Shown piece after piece: positions 1 to 6,920 of a stretch of DNA of 12,060 nt. The notes below the pieces were generated by a model. That model was given only the letters and a program-made list of their open reading frames with translations. It was not told the DNA's origin and did not search any database. The DNA is from Gemmatimonadales bacterium. GTDB taxonomy: Bacteria; Gemmatimonadota; Gemmatimonadetes; Palauibacterales; Palauibacteraceae. The position numbers and the translations under genes were made by a program. The stretch is from assembly GCA_030636765.1 (NCBI GenBank), contig DAOVWI010000060.1:1-12060 (forward strand), written 5' to 3'. Position 1 is the stretch's first letter. Each line of letters starts with the position of its first letter.

Positions 1-866
1 CGCCGGCCACGCAGACGCGGCTGCTGCGGGTGCTGGAGTCTCGCCGCTTCATGAGGGTGGGTGGAAGCGCCGAGATCCAGGTGAACGTGCGCGTCGTGAC
101 GGCTACGAACCAGGATCTGCACGAGGCGGTGCAAAGGGGCCTCTTCCGGCGCGACCTCTACTATCGTGTGAATGTGCTCGAGATCGCGCTCCCGTCTCTC
201 CGGGAACGTCCGGAGGACATCCCCGTGCTCGTGCGTCACTTCATCCAGGAGGTCAGCCGTCAGCACGACCGCGACTTCAAGGGACTGACGCCGGACGCCA
301 TGCAGATCCTCATGCGCTACAGCTGGCCCGGCAACATCCGGGAGCTCCGGAACCTGGTCGAGTCGATGGTCGTGCTCGCGCCGGGTTCAGTCATCCGGCC
401 GGAGGACATCCCCGAAGAGATCCGGACGGGGAGCGGACGGGTGCTCCTCCCGGTGCCCTCTTCGAGCGTCATCCTGCCTGCCACGGACGGCGAGGAAGCT
501 CAGCTGCCCCAGATGGAGTTCGTCTTTCGGACGCTCGTCGAGCTGAAGATGGATGTCGAGGACCTGAAGCGAGAGTTCGACCGGTATCGGGCCGGCCACC
601 CCGAGCTCTTCCCGGCGGGTGCCGCCCTGGAAGGCCCCGGCATCGAGGTGCCTGTCGAGGAGCAGATGCAGGCGTTCGTTGCAGACGACGGAGGTGGAGA
701 GTCGATCGAGTTCCGTCCGGGGATGACGATGGCGGAGCTGGAGCGCGAGGCGATCATCTCGACGCTGAAGAGCGTCGCGGGCAACCGGCGCAAGGCGGCG
801 GAGAGGCTCCAGATCGGCGAGCGGACGCTCTACCGGAAGCTGAAGGAGTACGACATCGACGTGTAG
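1..866 (+). CDS. Sigma-54-dependent transcriptional regulator, C-terminal part (5' end outside window)
   Basis: This is the C-terminal part of an NtrC-family activator that uses ATP hydrolysis to open sigma-54 promoters. The reading frame is open from base 3, with no credible start, so the receiver domain and the Walker and GAFTGA portions lie upstream of the window. The 287 visible residues begin in the AAA+ domain (TQTRLLRVLE, residues 3-12). They contain a sensor I strand (VVTATN, 31-36), the arginine-finger region (RDLYYR, 50-55) and sensor II (WPGNIREL, 108-115). An acidic, partly helical linker (about 165-245) follows, and the protein ends in a Fis-type helix-turn-helix (about 246-283, with GNRRKAAERL). 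The spacer between AAA+ and HTH is long, about 100 residues, and includes a charged helix around 180-195. The target genes cannot be deduced. The gene converges on ppsA with a 28-bp gap. The family call is very secure; the specific regulator is unknown. Confidence 0.95.
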   Translation, partial: PATQTRLLRVLESRRFMRVGGSAEIQVNVRVVTATNQDLHEAVQRGLFRRDLYYRVNVLEIALPSLRERPEDIPVLVRHFIQEVSRQHDRDFKGLTPDAMQILMRYSWPGNIRELRNLVESMVVLAPGSVIRPEDIPEEIRTGSGRVLLPVPSSSVILPATDGEEAQLPQMEFVFRTLVELKMDVEDLKREFDRYRAGHPELFPAGAALEGPGIEVPVEEQMQAFVADDGGGESIEFRPGMTMAELEREAIISTLKSVAGNRRKAAERLQIGERTLYRKLKEYDIDV

Positions 867-895
867 CAGGTCGCTGACAAGCCCTGCTGGGCGCC
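864..895. repeat. Intergenic repeat copy 1 at convergent gene ends, possible terminator
   Basis: The sequence begins at the TAG stop of the sigma-54 regulator and ends at the ppsA stop. It matches 4197-4229 at about 26 of 33 aligned positions. It contains a short hairpin GCCC-TGCT-GGGC at 881-892 and a wider inverted repeat AGCAGG (865-870) / CCTGCT (883-888). On the minus strand the short hairpin is followed by TTGT, so it may act as a weak terminator for ppsA. There is no proper U-tract on either strand. Confidence 0.5.
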
Positions 896-3267
896 TACAC
901 CTCCTGTCCTCCCAGGAAGAGCCACGTTTCGACGGCCGTGTCCGGGTTGAGGGACATGCTCTCGATCCCCTGCTCGACCAGCCACCGGGCGAGATCGGGG
1001 TGGTCCGAGGGGCCCTGACCGCAGATCCCGATGTACTTGCCGGCCTTCCGGCACGCCTCGATCGTCATCGAGAGCATGGCTTTCACCGCATCATCCCGCT
1101 CATCGAAGATGTCTGCGATGATGCCCGAGTCCCGGTCCAGGCCTAGGGTGAGCTGGGTCATGTCGTTCGACCCGATCGACATGCCGTCGAAGTGCTCCAG
1201 GAACGCATCGGCCAACAGGGCGTTCGAGGGCAGCTCGCACATCATGATGACCTTGAGCCCGTCGGCCCCTCGCTCGAGGCCGTTCTCCGCAAGGAGCTCC
1301 GTGACGTGCCTCGCCTCTCCCACCGTGCGCACGAAAGGCACCATCACCCACACGTTCCGCAGGCCGACCTCCTCGCGGACGCGCCTCAGCGCCTGGCACT
1401 CGAGCTCGAAGCACGGCCGGAAGCTTTCCGCTATGTAGCGCGAGGCTCCGCGGAAGCCGAGCATCGGGTTCTCCTCGTGCGGCTCGTACCGTGATCCGCC
1501 GATCAGGTTGGCGTACTCGTTGGACTTGAAGTCCGAGAGACGGACGATCACGGGCTCCGGCGCGAACGCGGCCGCGATCGTGGCGATGCCCTCCTTCAGC
1601 TTCTCGACGTAGAACTCCACCGGATCGCAATAGCCCGCCATCTGGCGGCGGATCTTCTCCTGCAGCTCGGCGGGGAGCGCGTCGAACTCCAGCAGTGCCT
1701 GCGGGTGCACGCCGATCATCCGGTTGATGATGAACTCGAGCCGCGCGAGTCCCACTCCGCGGTTCGGGATCGTCGCGAAGTCGAACGCCCGGTCCGGGTT
1801 GCCGACGTTCAGCATGATCTTGACCGGGATCTCCGGCAGGGCGGCGACATCGATCTCACGCTCCTCGTAGTCGAGCACGCCCTCGTACACGTCGCCCTCA
1901 TCGCCCTCCGCGCAGGAGGCCGTGACCGGCTGGCCGTCCGGGATCGCCACCGTGGCGTCGCCGCACCCCACGACGGCCGGAACGCCCAGCTCGCGCGCCA
2001 CGATGGCCGCGTGGCAGGTTCGCCCGCCGCGGTTCGTCACGATGGCGGACGCCAGCTTCATGACCGGCTCCCAGTCGGGATCGGTCATGTCCGTCACCAG
2101 GACGTCGCCGGGCTGCACCCGGCCGATCTCGTCCACCGACTCGACGACGCGAGCCGGCCCGGCGCCGATCTTGTGTCCGATGCTGCGGCCGCACGTCAGC
2201 AAGCGTGCCCGCTCCTTCAGCGTGAAGCGCCGAATCGTGCGCCCGCTCCGGCTCTGCACCGTCTCGGGGCGCGCCTGGAGGATGTAGAGCTCCCCATCGA
2301 TCCCGTCCTTGGCCCACTCGATGTCCATCGGGCAGCCGTAGTGATCTTCGATCAGGAGCGCCTGACGAGCCAGCTCCGCGATCTCCTCGTCGCCGATGGA
2401 GAAGCGCCGCTGATCCTCTTCGGGTACCTCGACCGTCTTGACCGAACCCACACAGCCTGCCTCGCCGTAAATCATCTTGACCGCCTTGGTGCCGAGCGTG
2501 CGTCGCAGGATCGCCCGGCGACCGGCCCGGAGAGCCGGCTTGTATACGTAGAACTCGTCGGGGTTCACGGATCCCTGGACCAGCGCCTCGCCAAGGCCGT
2601 AGGCGGCTGTGATGAAGACGACGTCCCGGAAACCGGAGTCCGTGTCGAGCGTGAAGATGACGCCGCTCGCCCCCCGGTCGGAGCGGACCATGCGCTGGAT
2701 GCCGACGGAGAGCGCCACACGCCGGTGTTCGAAGCCGTGGTGCGTCCGGTAGGAGATCGCCCGGTCGGTGAACAGGGAGGCGTACACCTGGCGTACGGCC
2801 CGCACAACATCGTCGGCGCCCCGGACGTTGAGCAGCGTCTCCTGTTGCCCCGCGAAGGAGGCCTCCGGGAGGTCCTCGGCCGTCGCCGAAGAGCGAACCG
2901 CCACCTCGCCTTCGCCGGCTGCCTCGCCCTCGCCGGCAAGCTGGCCGTACGCCGCCCGGATTCCCGGCTCCAATCCCTCGGGCAAGGGAGCATCCAGGAT
3001 CCATCCCCGGATCTGCTCGCCCGCTCGAGCGAGCGCGGTCACGTCGGCCAGGTCCAGATCGTCGAGGACCGAGTAGATCCTCTCGTCGAGAGCGTCCCTG
3101 GCGAGGAAGACTCTGAAGGCGTCGGCGGTGATGGCGACGCCACCAGGGACCGCGATGCCGAGCGACGAGAGGTGAGCCAGCATTTCGCCCAGCGAGGCGT
3201 TCTTGCCACCCACGCTCTCCACGTCTTCCATTCCCACGGATTCGAGGGGGACGATGTAGCGCTTCAC
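895..3267 (-). CDS. ppsA: Phosphoenolpyruvate synthase (pyruvate, water dikinase)
   Basis: This cytoplasmic enzyme converts pyruvate, ATP and water to phosphoenolpyruvate, AMP and phosphate, the entry step of gluconeogenesis from C3 compounds. The 790-residue length is normal for the family. The N-terminal ATP-grasp domain starts with GGKNASLGEM (20-29) and holds VRSSATAEDLPEASFAGQQE (124-143). The swivelling phosphohistidine domain has TNRGGRTCHAAI (411-422), with catalytic His419 and, two residues before it, Thr417, the residue targeted by PpsR-type regulators. The C-terminal TIM-barrel domain binds pyruvate (ENPMLGFRG, 599-607; GSNDMTQL, 699-706) and carries the catalytic Cys749 in GICGQGPSD. 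A small Gly/Glu repeat (AGEGEAAGEGE, 111-121) precedes the ATP-binding motif. The start is GTG at 3267, chosen because homologues begin at this point. It diverges from ppsR across 107 bp. Confidence 0.97.
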   Translation of the reverse strand: MKRYIVPLESVGMEDVESVGGKNASLGEMLAHLSSLGIAVPGGVAITADAFRVFLARDALDERIYSVLDDLDLADVTALARAGEQIRGWILDAPLPEGLEPGIRAAYGQLAGEGEAAGEGEVAVRSSATAEDLPEASFAGQQETLLNVRGADDVVRAVRQVYASLFTDRAISYRTHHGFEHRRVALSVGIQRMVRSDRGASGVIFTLDTDSGFRDVVFITAAYGLGEALVQGSVNPDEFYVYKPALRAGRRAILRRTLGTKAVKMIYGEAGCVGSVKTVEVPEEDQRRFSIGDEEIAELARQALLIEDHYGCPMDIEWAKDGIDGELYILQARPETVQSRSGRTIRRFTLKERARLLTCGRSIGHKIGAGPARVVESVDEIGRVQPGDVLVTDMTDPDWEPVMKLASAIVTNRGGRTCHAAIVARELGVPAVVGCGDATVAIPDGQPVTASCAEGDEGDVYEGVLDYEEREIDVAALPEIPVKIMLNVGNPDRAFDFATIPNRGVGLARLEFIINRMIGVHPQALLEFDALPAELQEKIRRQMAGYCDPVEFYVEKLKEGIATIAAAFAPEPVIVRLSDFKSNEYANLIGGSRYEPHEENPMLGFRGASRYIAESFRPCFELECQALRRVREEVGLRNVWVMVPFVRTVGEARHVTELLAENGLERGADGLKVIMMCELPSNALLADAFLEHFDGMSIGSNDMTQLTLGLDRDSGIIADIFDERDDAVKAMLSMTIEACRKAGKYIGICGQGPSDHPDLARWLVEQGIESMSLNPDTAVETWLFLGGQEV

Positions 3268-3374
3268 GGTTCCGTCTCTTGTTTTGGTTTCGAAGGGGTG
3301 GAACGTTCACGGGCAGCCCGCGCCGCAGTGTGCGGTGGGCCAGGTGTCAACTCCTCGCTTCAGCCAGGGATCCG
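3268..3374. promoter_or_regulatory. Divergent ppsA/ppsR intergenic region with two palindromes
   Basis: The 107 bp between the two divergent starts must hold both promoters if the genes are transcribed separately. It contains the perfect 8-bp palindrome GAACGTTC (3301-3308) and the hairpin-forming CCGCA-GTG-TGCGG (3323-3335). Either could be an operator. I cannot assign -35/-10 boxes with confidence, and no regulator for them is encoded in the window except possibly the sigma-54 activator. Confidence 0.35.
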
Positions 3375-4199
3375 ATGGGCCGCCGAACCGTCTTCTACGT
3401 TTCCGACGAGACGGGAGTGACCGCCGAGACGCTCGGCAGCAGCCTGATGACGCAGTTCGATAACCAGGCGTTTCAGAGGGTCACCGTACCATTCGTCTCG
3501 ACGCCCGACAAGGCACGCGAGGTCATGCGGACCATCAACGCCACGGGGCGGCGTGACGGGTGCCGGCCGATCGTCTTCAGCAGCCTCGTGGAAAGCGAGC
3601 TCCGCGAGATCGTGGCGGAGAGCGACGCCTTCTTCCTCGACTTCTTCGAGGCGTTCCTCGGCCCGCTCGAGGATGAGCTCGGTATGCCATCGGCGCATGC
3701 GACGGGGCGCGCACACGGGGTGGTCGACCTCCAGAGCTACGACCGGCGTATCGAGGCCACGAACTTCGCCCTGGCCAACGACGACGGAATCAGCCCGGAG
3801 GCGTACGGCCGGGCGGACCTGATTCTGGTCGGCGTGTCTCGCTCAGGGAAGACGCCGACCTGCCTTTACCTAGCTCTCCAGTATGGGATCTTCGCGGCAA
3901 ACTTCCCGCTCACCGAGGAGGAGTTCGAAGGGCGGGGCCTGGCTTCGGCGCTGGCGGAGCACAGGGAGAAGCTGTACGGCCTCACCATATCGTCGGAGCG
4001 CCTGGAGGATATCCGCCGGGCGAGACGGCCGGGGAGCCGGTACGCCGCGCCGCCGCAGGTGAGCTACGAGGTGCGCCAGGCCGAGGCGCTCTTCGCCCGT
4101 TACGGCATCCCGCACGTGGACACGACACGGTGCTCGATCGAAGAGATCGCCAGCCGAATCCTGGACAGGACGGGGCTGCAGCGTCGAGTCCTGCCTTAG
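3375..4199 (+). CDS. ppsR: PEP synthase regulatory protein (bifunctional kinase/pyrophosphorylase, DUF299)
   Basis: PpsR-family enzymes inactivate PEP synthase by ADP-dependent phosphorylation of a threonine beside the catalytic histidine. They reactivate it by phosphate-dependent removal, releasing pyrophosphate. The 274 residues match the usual family length. Visible motifs are the N-terminal DETG (11-14), the P-loop GVSRSGKT (153-160) followed by PTCLYLA, and the conserved C-terminal TRCSIEEIA (251-259). The frame is open back to 3279, but I chose ATG 3375 because the family starts at this MGRRTVFYVSDETG segment and a CAGGGA ribosome-binding sequence lies just upstream. The partner ppsA is divergently transcribed next door and retains the target threonine (Thr417). 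In organisms with pyruvate phosphate dikinase the same family regulates PPDK; adjacency to ppsA makes PpsA the likely substrate here. Confidence 0.95.
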   Translation: MGRRTVFYVSDETGVTAETLGSSLMTQFDNQAFQRVTVPFVSTPDKAREVMRTINATGRRDGCRPIVFSSLVESELREIVAESDAFFLDFFEAFLGPLEDELGMPSAHATGRAHGVVDLQSYDRRIEATNFALANDDGISPEAYGRADLILVGVSRSGKTPTCLYLALQYGIFAANFPLTEEEFEGRGLASALAEHREKLYGLTISSERLEDIRRARRPGSRYAAPPQVSYEVRQAEALFARYGIPHVDTTRCSIEEIASRILDRTGLQRRVLP

Positions 4200-4229
4200 A
4201 AGATCGCTGAAGAACCCTGGTGGGTCGCC
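4197..4229. repeat. Intergenic repeat copy 2 at convergent gene ends, possible terminator
   Basis: This is the second copy of the element at 864-895, again beginning at a TAG stop (ppsR) and lying just before a convergent gene end (engB). The core hairpin is ACCC-TGGT-GGGT (4214-4225). Its outer pair is A-T where copy 1 has G-C, a compensatory change. A larger stem CCTGG...CCAGG (4216-4232) with a G-T pair inside can also form. No clear U-tract follows on either strand, so terminator function is tentative. Confidence 0.5.
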
Positions 4230-4236
4230 AGGATTC

Positions 4237-4824
4237 CTAGCCCTCGGTGAGTAGCGCCTCCACGCTTGCGAGCAGGTCGGGGATGCCCTCGCGGGTCTTC
4301 GCCGAGGTCGCGAGCACCTGATCCTCCGGCAATCCGCTGTCGATGCGGGCGCGCTCCACGGCAGCCGCCCGGGCCGACCAGCTCAGCTTGTCGATCTTGG
4401 TAAGCACCAGAAGAGCGGGAGTTCCGGCTTCCTCGATGAAGCGGAAGAGCCGCCTGTCCTCGTCCCGGATGCCGCGTCGCGCATCGATGAGCATCACCAC
4501 GCCGCGCAGTTGCTGGCTGCCGCTCAAGTAGGACTCGATCAGTCGGCCCCACGCCCGGCGCACCTCTTCCGGTGCCTTCGCGTACCCGTAGCCGGGAAGG
4601 TCGACCAGGTGGAAGCGGTCGTTGATGCGGAAGAAGTTGATCTCGCGGGTCCTGCCCGGCTGCTTCGAGATTCGAGCCAGCTTCTTGCGGCCGAGGAACG
4701 CGTTGATGAGGCTGGACTTGCCGACGTTGGAGCGGCCGGCGACAGCGATCTCGGGGAGGAGGCCCGGTGGGGGCTGGCCCGGCTTGGCGACCGCGCCGAC
4801 GAACTCGGCGCTCGTGATCTTCAC
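4237..4824 (-). CDS. engB: Ribosome biogenesis GTP-binding protein EngB/YsxC (YihA)
   Basis: This is a small TRAFAC-class GTPase needed for late assembly of the large ribosomal subunit. At 195 residues it has the standard single-G-domain length. All G motifs are visible: G1 GRSNVGKS (30-37), the G2 threonine in QPGRTREINFF (Thr59), G3 DLPG in DLPGYGYAKAP (75-78), G4 TKID (142-145) and G5 SAK (174-176). The GTG start at 4824 places G1 where homologues have it. No strong Shine-Dalgarno sequence precedes it, which fits translation following clpX, whose stop is 33 bp upstream. It is the last gene of the tig-clpP-clpX-engB group and ends convergently with ppsR. In Bacillus-type arrangements lon genes separate clpX and engB; here they are absent. 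Confidence 0.96.
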   Translation of the reverse strand: MKITSAEFVGAVAKPGQPPPGLLPEIAVAGRSNVGKSSLINAFLGRKKLARISKQPGRTREINFFRINDRFHLVDLPGYGYAKAPEEVRRAWGRLIESYLSGSQQLRGVVMLIDARRGIRDEDRRLFRFIEEAGTPALLVLTKIDKLSWSARAAAVERARIDSGLPEDQVLATSAKTREGIPDLLASVEALLTEG

Positions 4825-4857
4825 GGCTCGGCGCGACGACGCCTGACCGGCGACCTG

Positions 4858-6093
4858 CTACGCTTCCTTTCGTTCGGACTCCGGTTCGAGGATGAGGAGG
4901 GGAGGGGTTCCGTCGTCGATCGTCTCGCGGGTGATGATCACCTCTCGTACGTCCTCCCTGGAGGGCAGATCAAACATCACGTCGAGCATCACGTTCTCCA
5001 GGACGGCGCGAAGGCCTCGGGCACCTGTGCCGCGCTCCATCGTTTTGGTGGCGACCGCCTTCAGCCCGCCCGGGTCGAAGGTGAGTCCCACGCCCTCGAG
5101 CTCGAACATCTTGCAGTACTGCTTGATGAGCGCGTTCTTCGGCTTCTGGAGGATGTCGATCAACGCCTCCTCGTCCAGCTCGTGGAGCGCGACCACGACC
5201 GGCAGGCGGCCGACCAGCTCCGGGATCAGGCCGTAGCGGAGCAGATCCTCCGGCTGGCAGTGTTCGAACGGGTTGTCTGAGATCAGGGCCTCTTCGTCCG
5301 CGTCGCTGAAGCCGATGAGCCGCTTGCCGAGCCGGCTCTCGATGATGTCCTCCAGCCCGTCGAACGCCCCACCGCATAGGAAGAGGATGTTCTTGGTGTC
5401 GATCTGGATGTACTCCTGCTGTGGATGCTTGCGGCCTCCCTGAGGCGGCACGGAAGCCACCGTGCCCTCGAGGATCTTGAGGAGCGCCTGCTGGACGCCC
5501 TCCCCGGACACGTCCCGCGTGATCGACGGGTTGTCGCTCTTGCGGGCGATCTTGTCGATCTCGTCGATGTAGACGATGCCTTGCTCGCATTCGGCGACGT
5601 TGTAATCTCCGGCCTGCAGAAGCCGAACGAGGATGTTCTCGACGTCCTCGCCCACGTAGCCGGCCTCGGTGAGGGTGGTGGCGTCGGCGATGGTGAACGG
5701 AACCTGGAGCATGCGGGCCAGCGTCTGGGCGAGCAGCGTCTTGCCGACCCCGGTGGGGCCGAGAAGCAGCGTGTTCGACTTCTCGATCTCGACCTCGTCT
5801 ACGAGCCCCTGGTTGTTGATGCGCTTGTAATGGTTGTAGACGGCCACCGAGAGGCTTTTCTTGGCCAGCTCCTGTCCGATGACGTACTGATCGAGGACGG
5901 CCTTGATCTCCTGCGGCGGCAGGATCTCGGTGAAGCGACCTGTGGCTTCTCGCTCCTCCTCCTCTTCCAGGATCTCGTTGCAGAGTGCTATGCACTCATT
6001 GCAGATGTAGACGTTCGGTCCGGAGATGAACTTCTTGACGCTCTCCTTGGACTTACCGCAAAACGAGCACCTCAGATTCTTTTCGCCCGCCAT
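4858..6093 (-). CDS. clpX: ATP-dependent Clp protease ATP-binding subunit ClpX
   Basis: ClpX is the hexameric AAA+ unfoldase that feeds tagged or damaged proteins into the ClpP chamber. The 411 residues are full length. The N-terminal zinc-binding dimerisation domain has Cys9, Cys12, Cys31 and Cys34. The AAA+ core shows Walker A GPTGVGKT (112-119), pore-1 loop GYVG (145-148), Walker B VYIDEID (Asp177, Glu178), the substrate-gripping RKH loop (221-223), the ClpP-docking IGF loop (260-262) and sensor II GARGLR (357-362). Every element needed for docking to ClpP is therefore present. ATG 6093 is preceded by a purine-rich AAAGG. The clpP stop is 35 bp upstream and engB begins 33 bp downstream, so one operon is likely. 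Confidence 0.98.
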   Translation of the reverse strand: MAGEKNLRCSFCGKSKESVKKFISGPNVYICNECIALCNEILEEEEEREATGRFTEILPPQEIKAVLDQYVIGQELAKKSLSVAVYNHYKRINNQGLVDEVEIEKSNTLLLGPTGVGKTLLAQTLARMLQVPFTIADATTLTEAGYVGEDVENILVRLLQAGDYNVAECEQGIVYIDEIDKIARKSDNPSITRDVSGEGVQQALLKILEGTVASVPPQGGRKHPQQEYIQIDTKNILFLCGGAFDGLEDIIESRLGKRLIGFSDADEEALISDNPFEHCQPEDLLRYGLIPELVGRLPVVVALHELDEEALIDILQKPKNALIKQYCKMFELEGVGLTFDPGGLKAVATKTMERGTGARGLRAVLENVMLDVMFDLPSREDVREVIITRETIDDGTPPLLILEPESERKEA

Positions 6094-6128
6094 GCCTTTC
6101 GCCTCTCCGCAGTCTCCGTTCCCGGAGG

Positions 6129-6767
6129 CTAGCTCTCTACCGCCGCCACCTTCGGGGCGGTCTTCCCGTTGCCGAGCTCGTCGCTCTTCTTCTCTATGGT
6201 TCGATCGATTAGTCCGTATTCCACCGCTTCATGGGGCGACATGAAGCGGTCCCGGTCCACATCTTCGGCGACCTGCTCGAGCGATTGCCCCGTGTGAAGC
6301 GCGAGAATCGAGTTCAGCCGCTCTCGAGCGTAAAGGATCTCCTTCGCCTGGATCTCGATGTCCGAAGCGGTTCCCTGAGCGCCAGTTGACGGCTGGTGGA
6401 TCATGATCCTCGAGTTCGGGAGCGCCGACCGCTTGCCGGACGTTCCCGCAGCGAGGAGCAGCGCACCCATCGACGCCGCCATACCCATGCAAATTGTGGA
6501 CACCGGTGCTTTCAGGAACTGCATGGTGTCGTAGATCGCCAGGCCCGCGTACACGCTGCCGCCCGGGCAGTTGATGTAGATGTTGATGTCCTTCTCCGCG
6601 TTCTCCGCTTCCAGAAAGAGAAGCTGGGCGATGATGATGTTGGCGACATCGTCGTTGATCGGCGTGCCCAGGAAGACGATGCGGTCCATCAGGAGGCGGG
6701 AGAAGATGTCGTACGTCCGCTCGCCGCGGCTGGACCTCTCGATGACATACGGTGCGTAAAGTGGCAT
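6129..6767 (-). CDS. clpP: ATP-dependent Clp protease proteolytic subunit ClpP
   Basis: ClpP is the tetradecameric serine protease that degrades proteins unfolded by ClpX. The 212 residues are normal length. The catalytic triad is Ser99 (GMAASMGA), His124 (MIHQPS) and Asp173 (DRDRF). The oxyanion motif CPGGSV (67-72) and the N-terminal YDIFSRLL segment, which lines the axial pore, are intact. The start at ATG 6767 is supported by AGGA about nine bases upstream. The protein starts only a few residues before the conserved PYVIE, so little or no propeptide is expected. It sits between tig and clpX in the usual order. A 153-bp gap with hairpin potential separates it from tig, so clpP may have its own promoter or leader. 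Confidence 0.98.
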   Translation of the reverse strand: MPLYAPYVIERSSRGERTYDIFSRLLMDRIVFLGTPINDDVANIIIAQLLFLEAENAEKDINIYINCPGGSVYAGLAIYDTMQFLKAPVSTICMGMAASMGALLLAAGTSGKRSALPNSRIMIHQPSTGAQGTASDIEIQAKEILYARERLNSILALHTGQSLEQVAEDVDRDRFMSPHEAVEYGLIDRTIEKKSDELGNGKTAPKVAAVES

Positions 6768-6802
6768 GGATTATCCTGTTACGCTTCAGTTAGCCGCCTG
6801 AC

Positions 6803-6899
6803 GATGCGGGTGCCGGCGACTCCGGCGCAAGCGGCCCGCGCATCGAGGATCGAAGCTGAACGACCCGCGTCCGGCCCTTGCTACCCGCCGCCGGGCGGG
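6803..6899 (-). promoter_or_regulatory. Structured leader between tig and clpP
   Basis: The 153-bp gap contains two stem-forming segments. The first is GATGCGGG (6803-6810) pairing with CCCGCGCATC (6835-6844), enclosing an inner stem GCCGG/CCGGC (6812-6816 / 6822-6826). The second is CCCGCC-GCCG-GGCGGG (6884-6899). Read on the minus strand these would lie in a clpP leader or at the tig 3' end. Neither has a U-tract, so a simple terminator is not supported. Function is unknown. Confidence 0.3.
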
Positions 6900-6920
6900 A
6901 GTTTCCAGCGGCCCGGGTCG

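Noticed and set aside
3279..3374. Upstream extension of ppsR to 3279
   Set aside because: The added 32 residues are not part of the family and would overlap the divergent promoter region; ATG 3375 has the better ribosome-binding sequence and a normal N-terminus.
1705..3420. Long plus-strand open frame opposite ppsA (571 codons) and a 470-codon minus-strand frame inside ppsA
   Set aside because: They are consequences of high GC in third codon positions. Composition is Arg/Ala/Gly- or Asp/Val/Leu-rich with no domain, and ppsA in its own frame is fully conserved.
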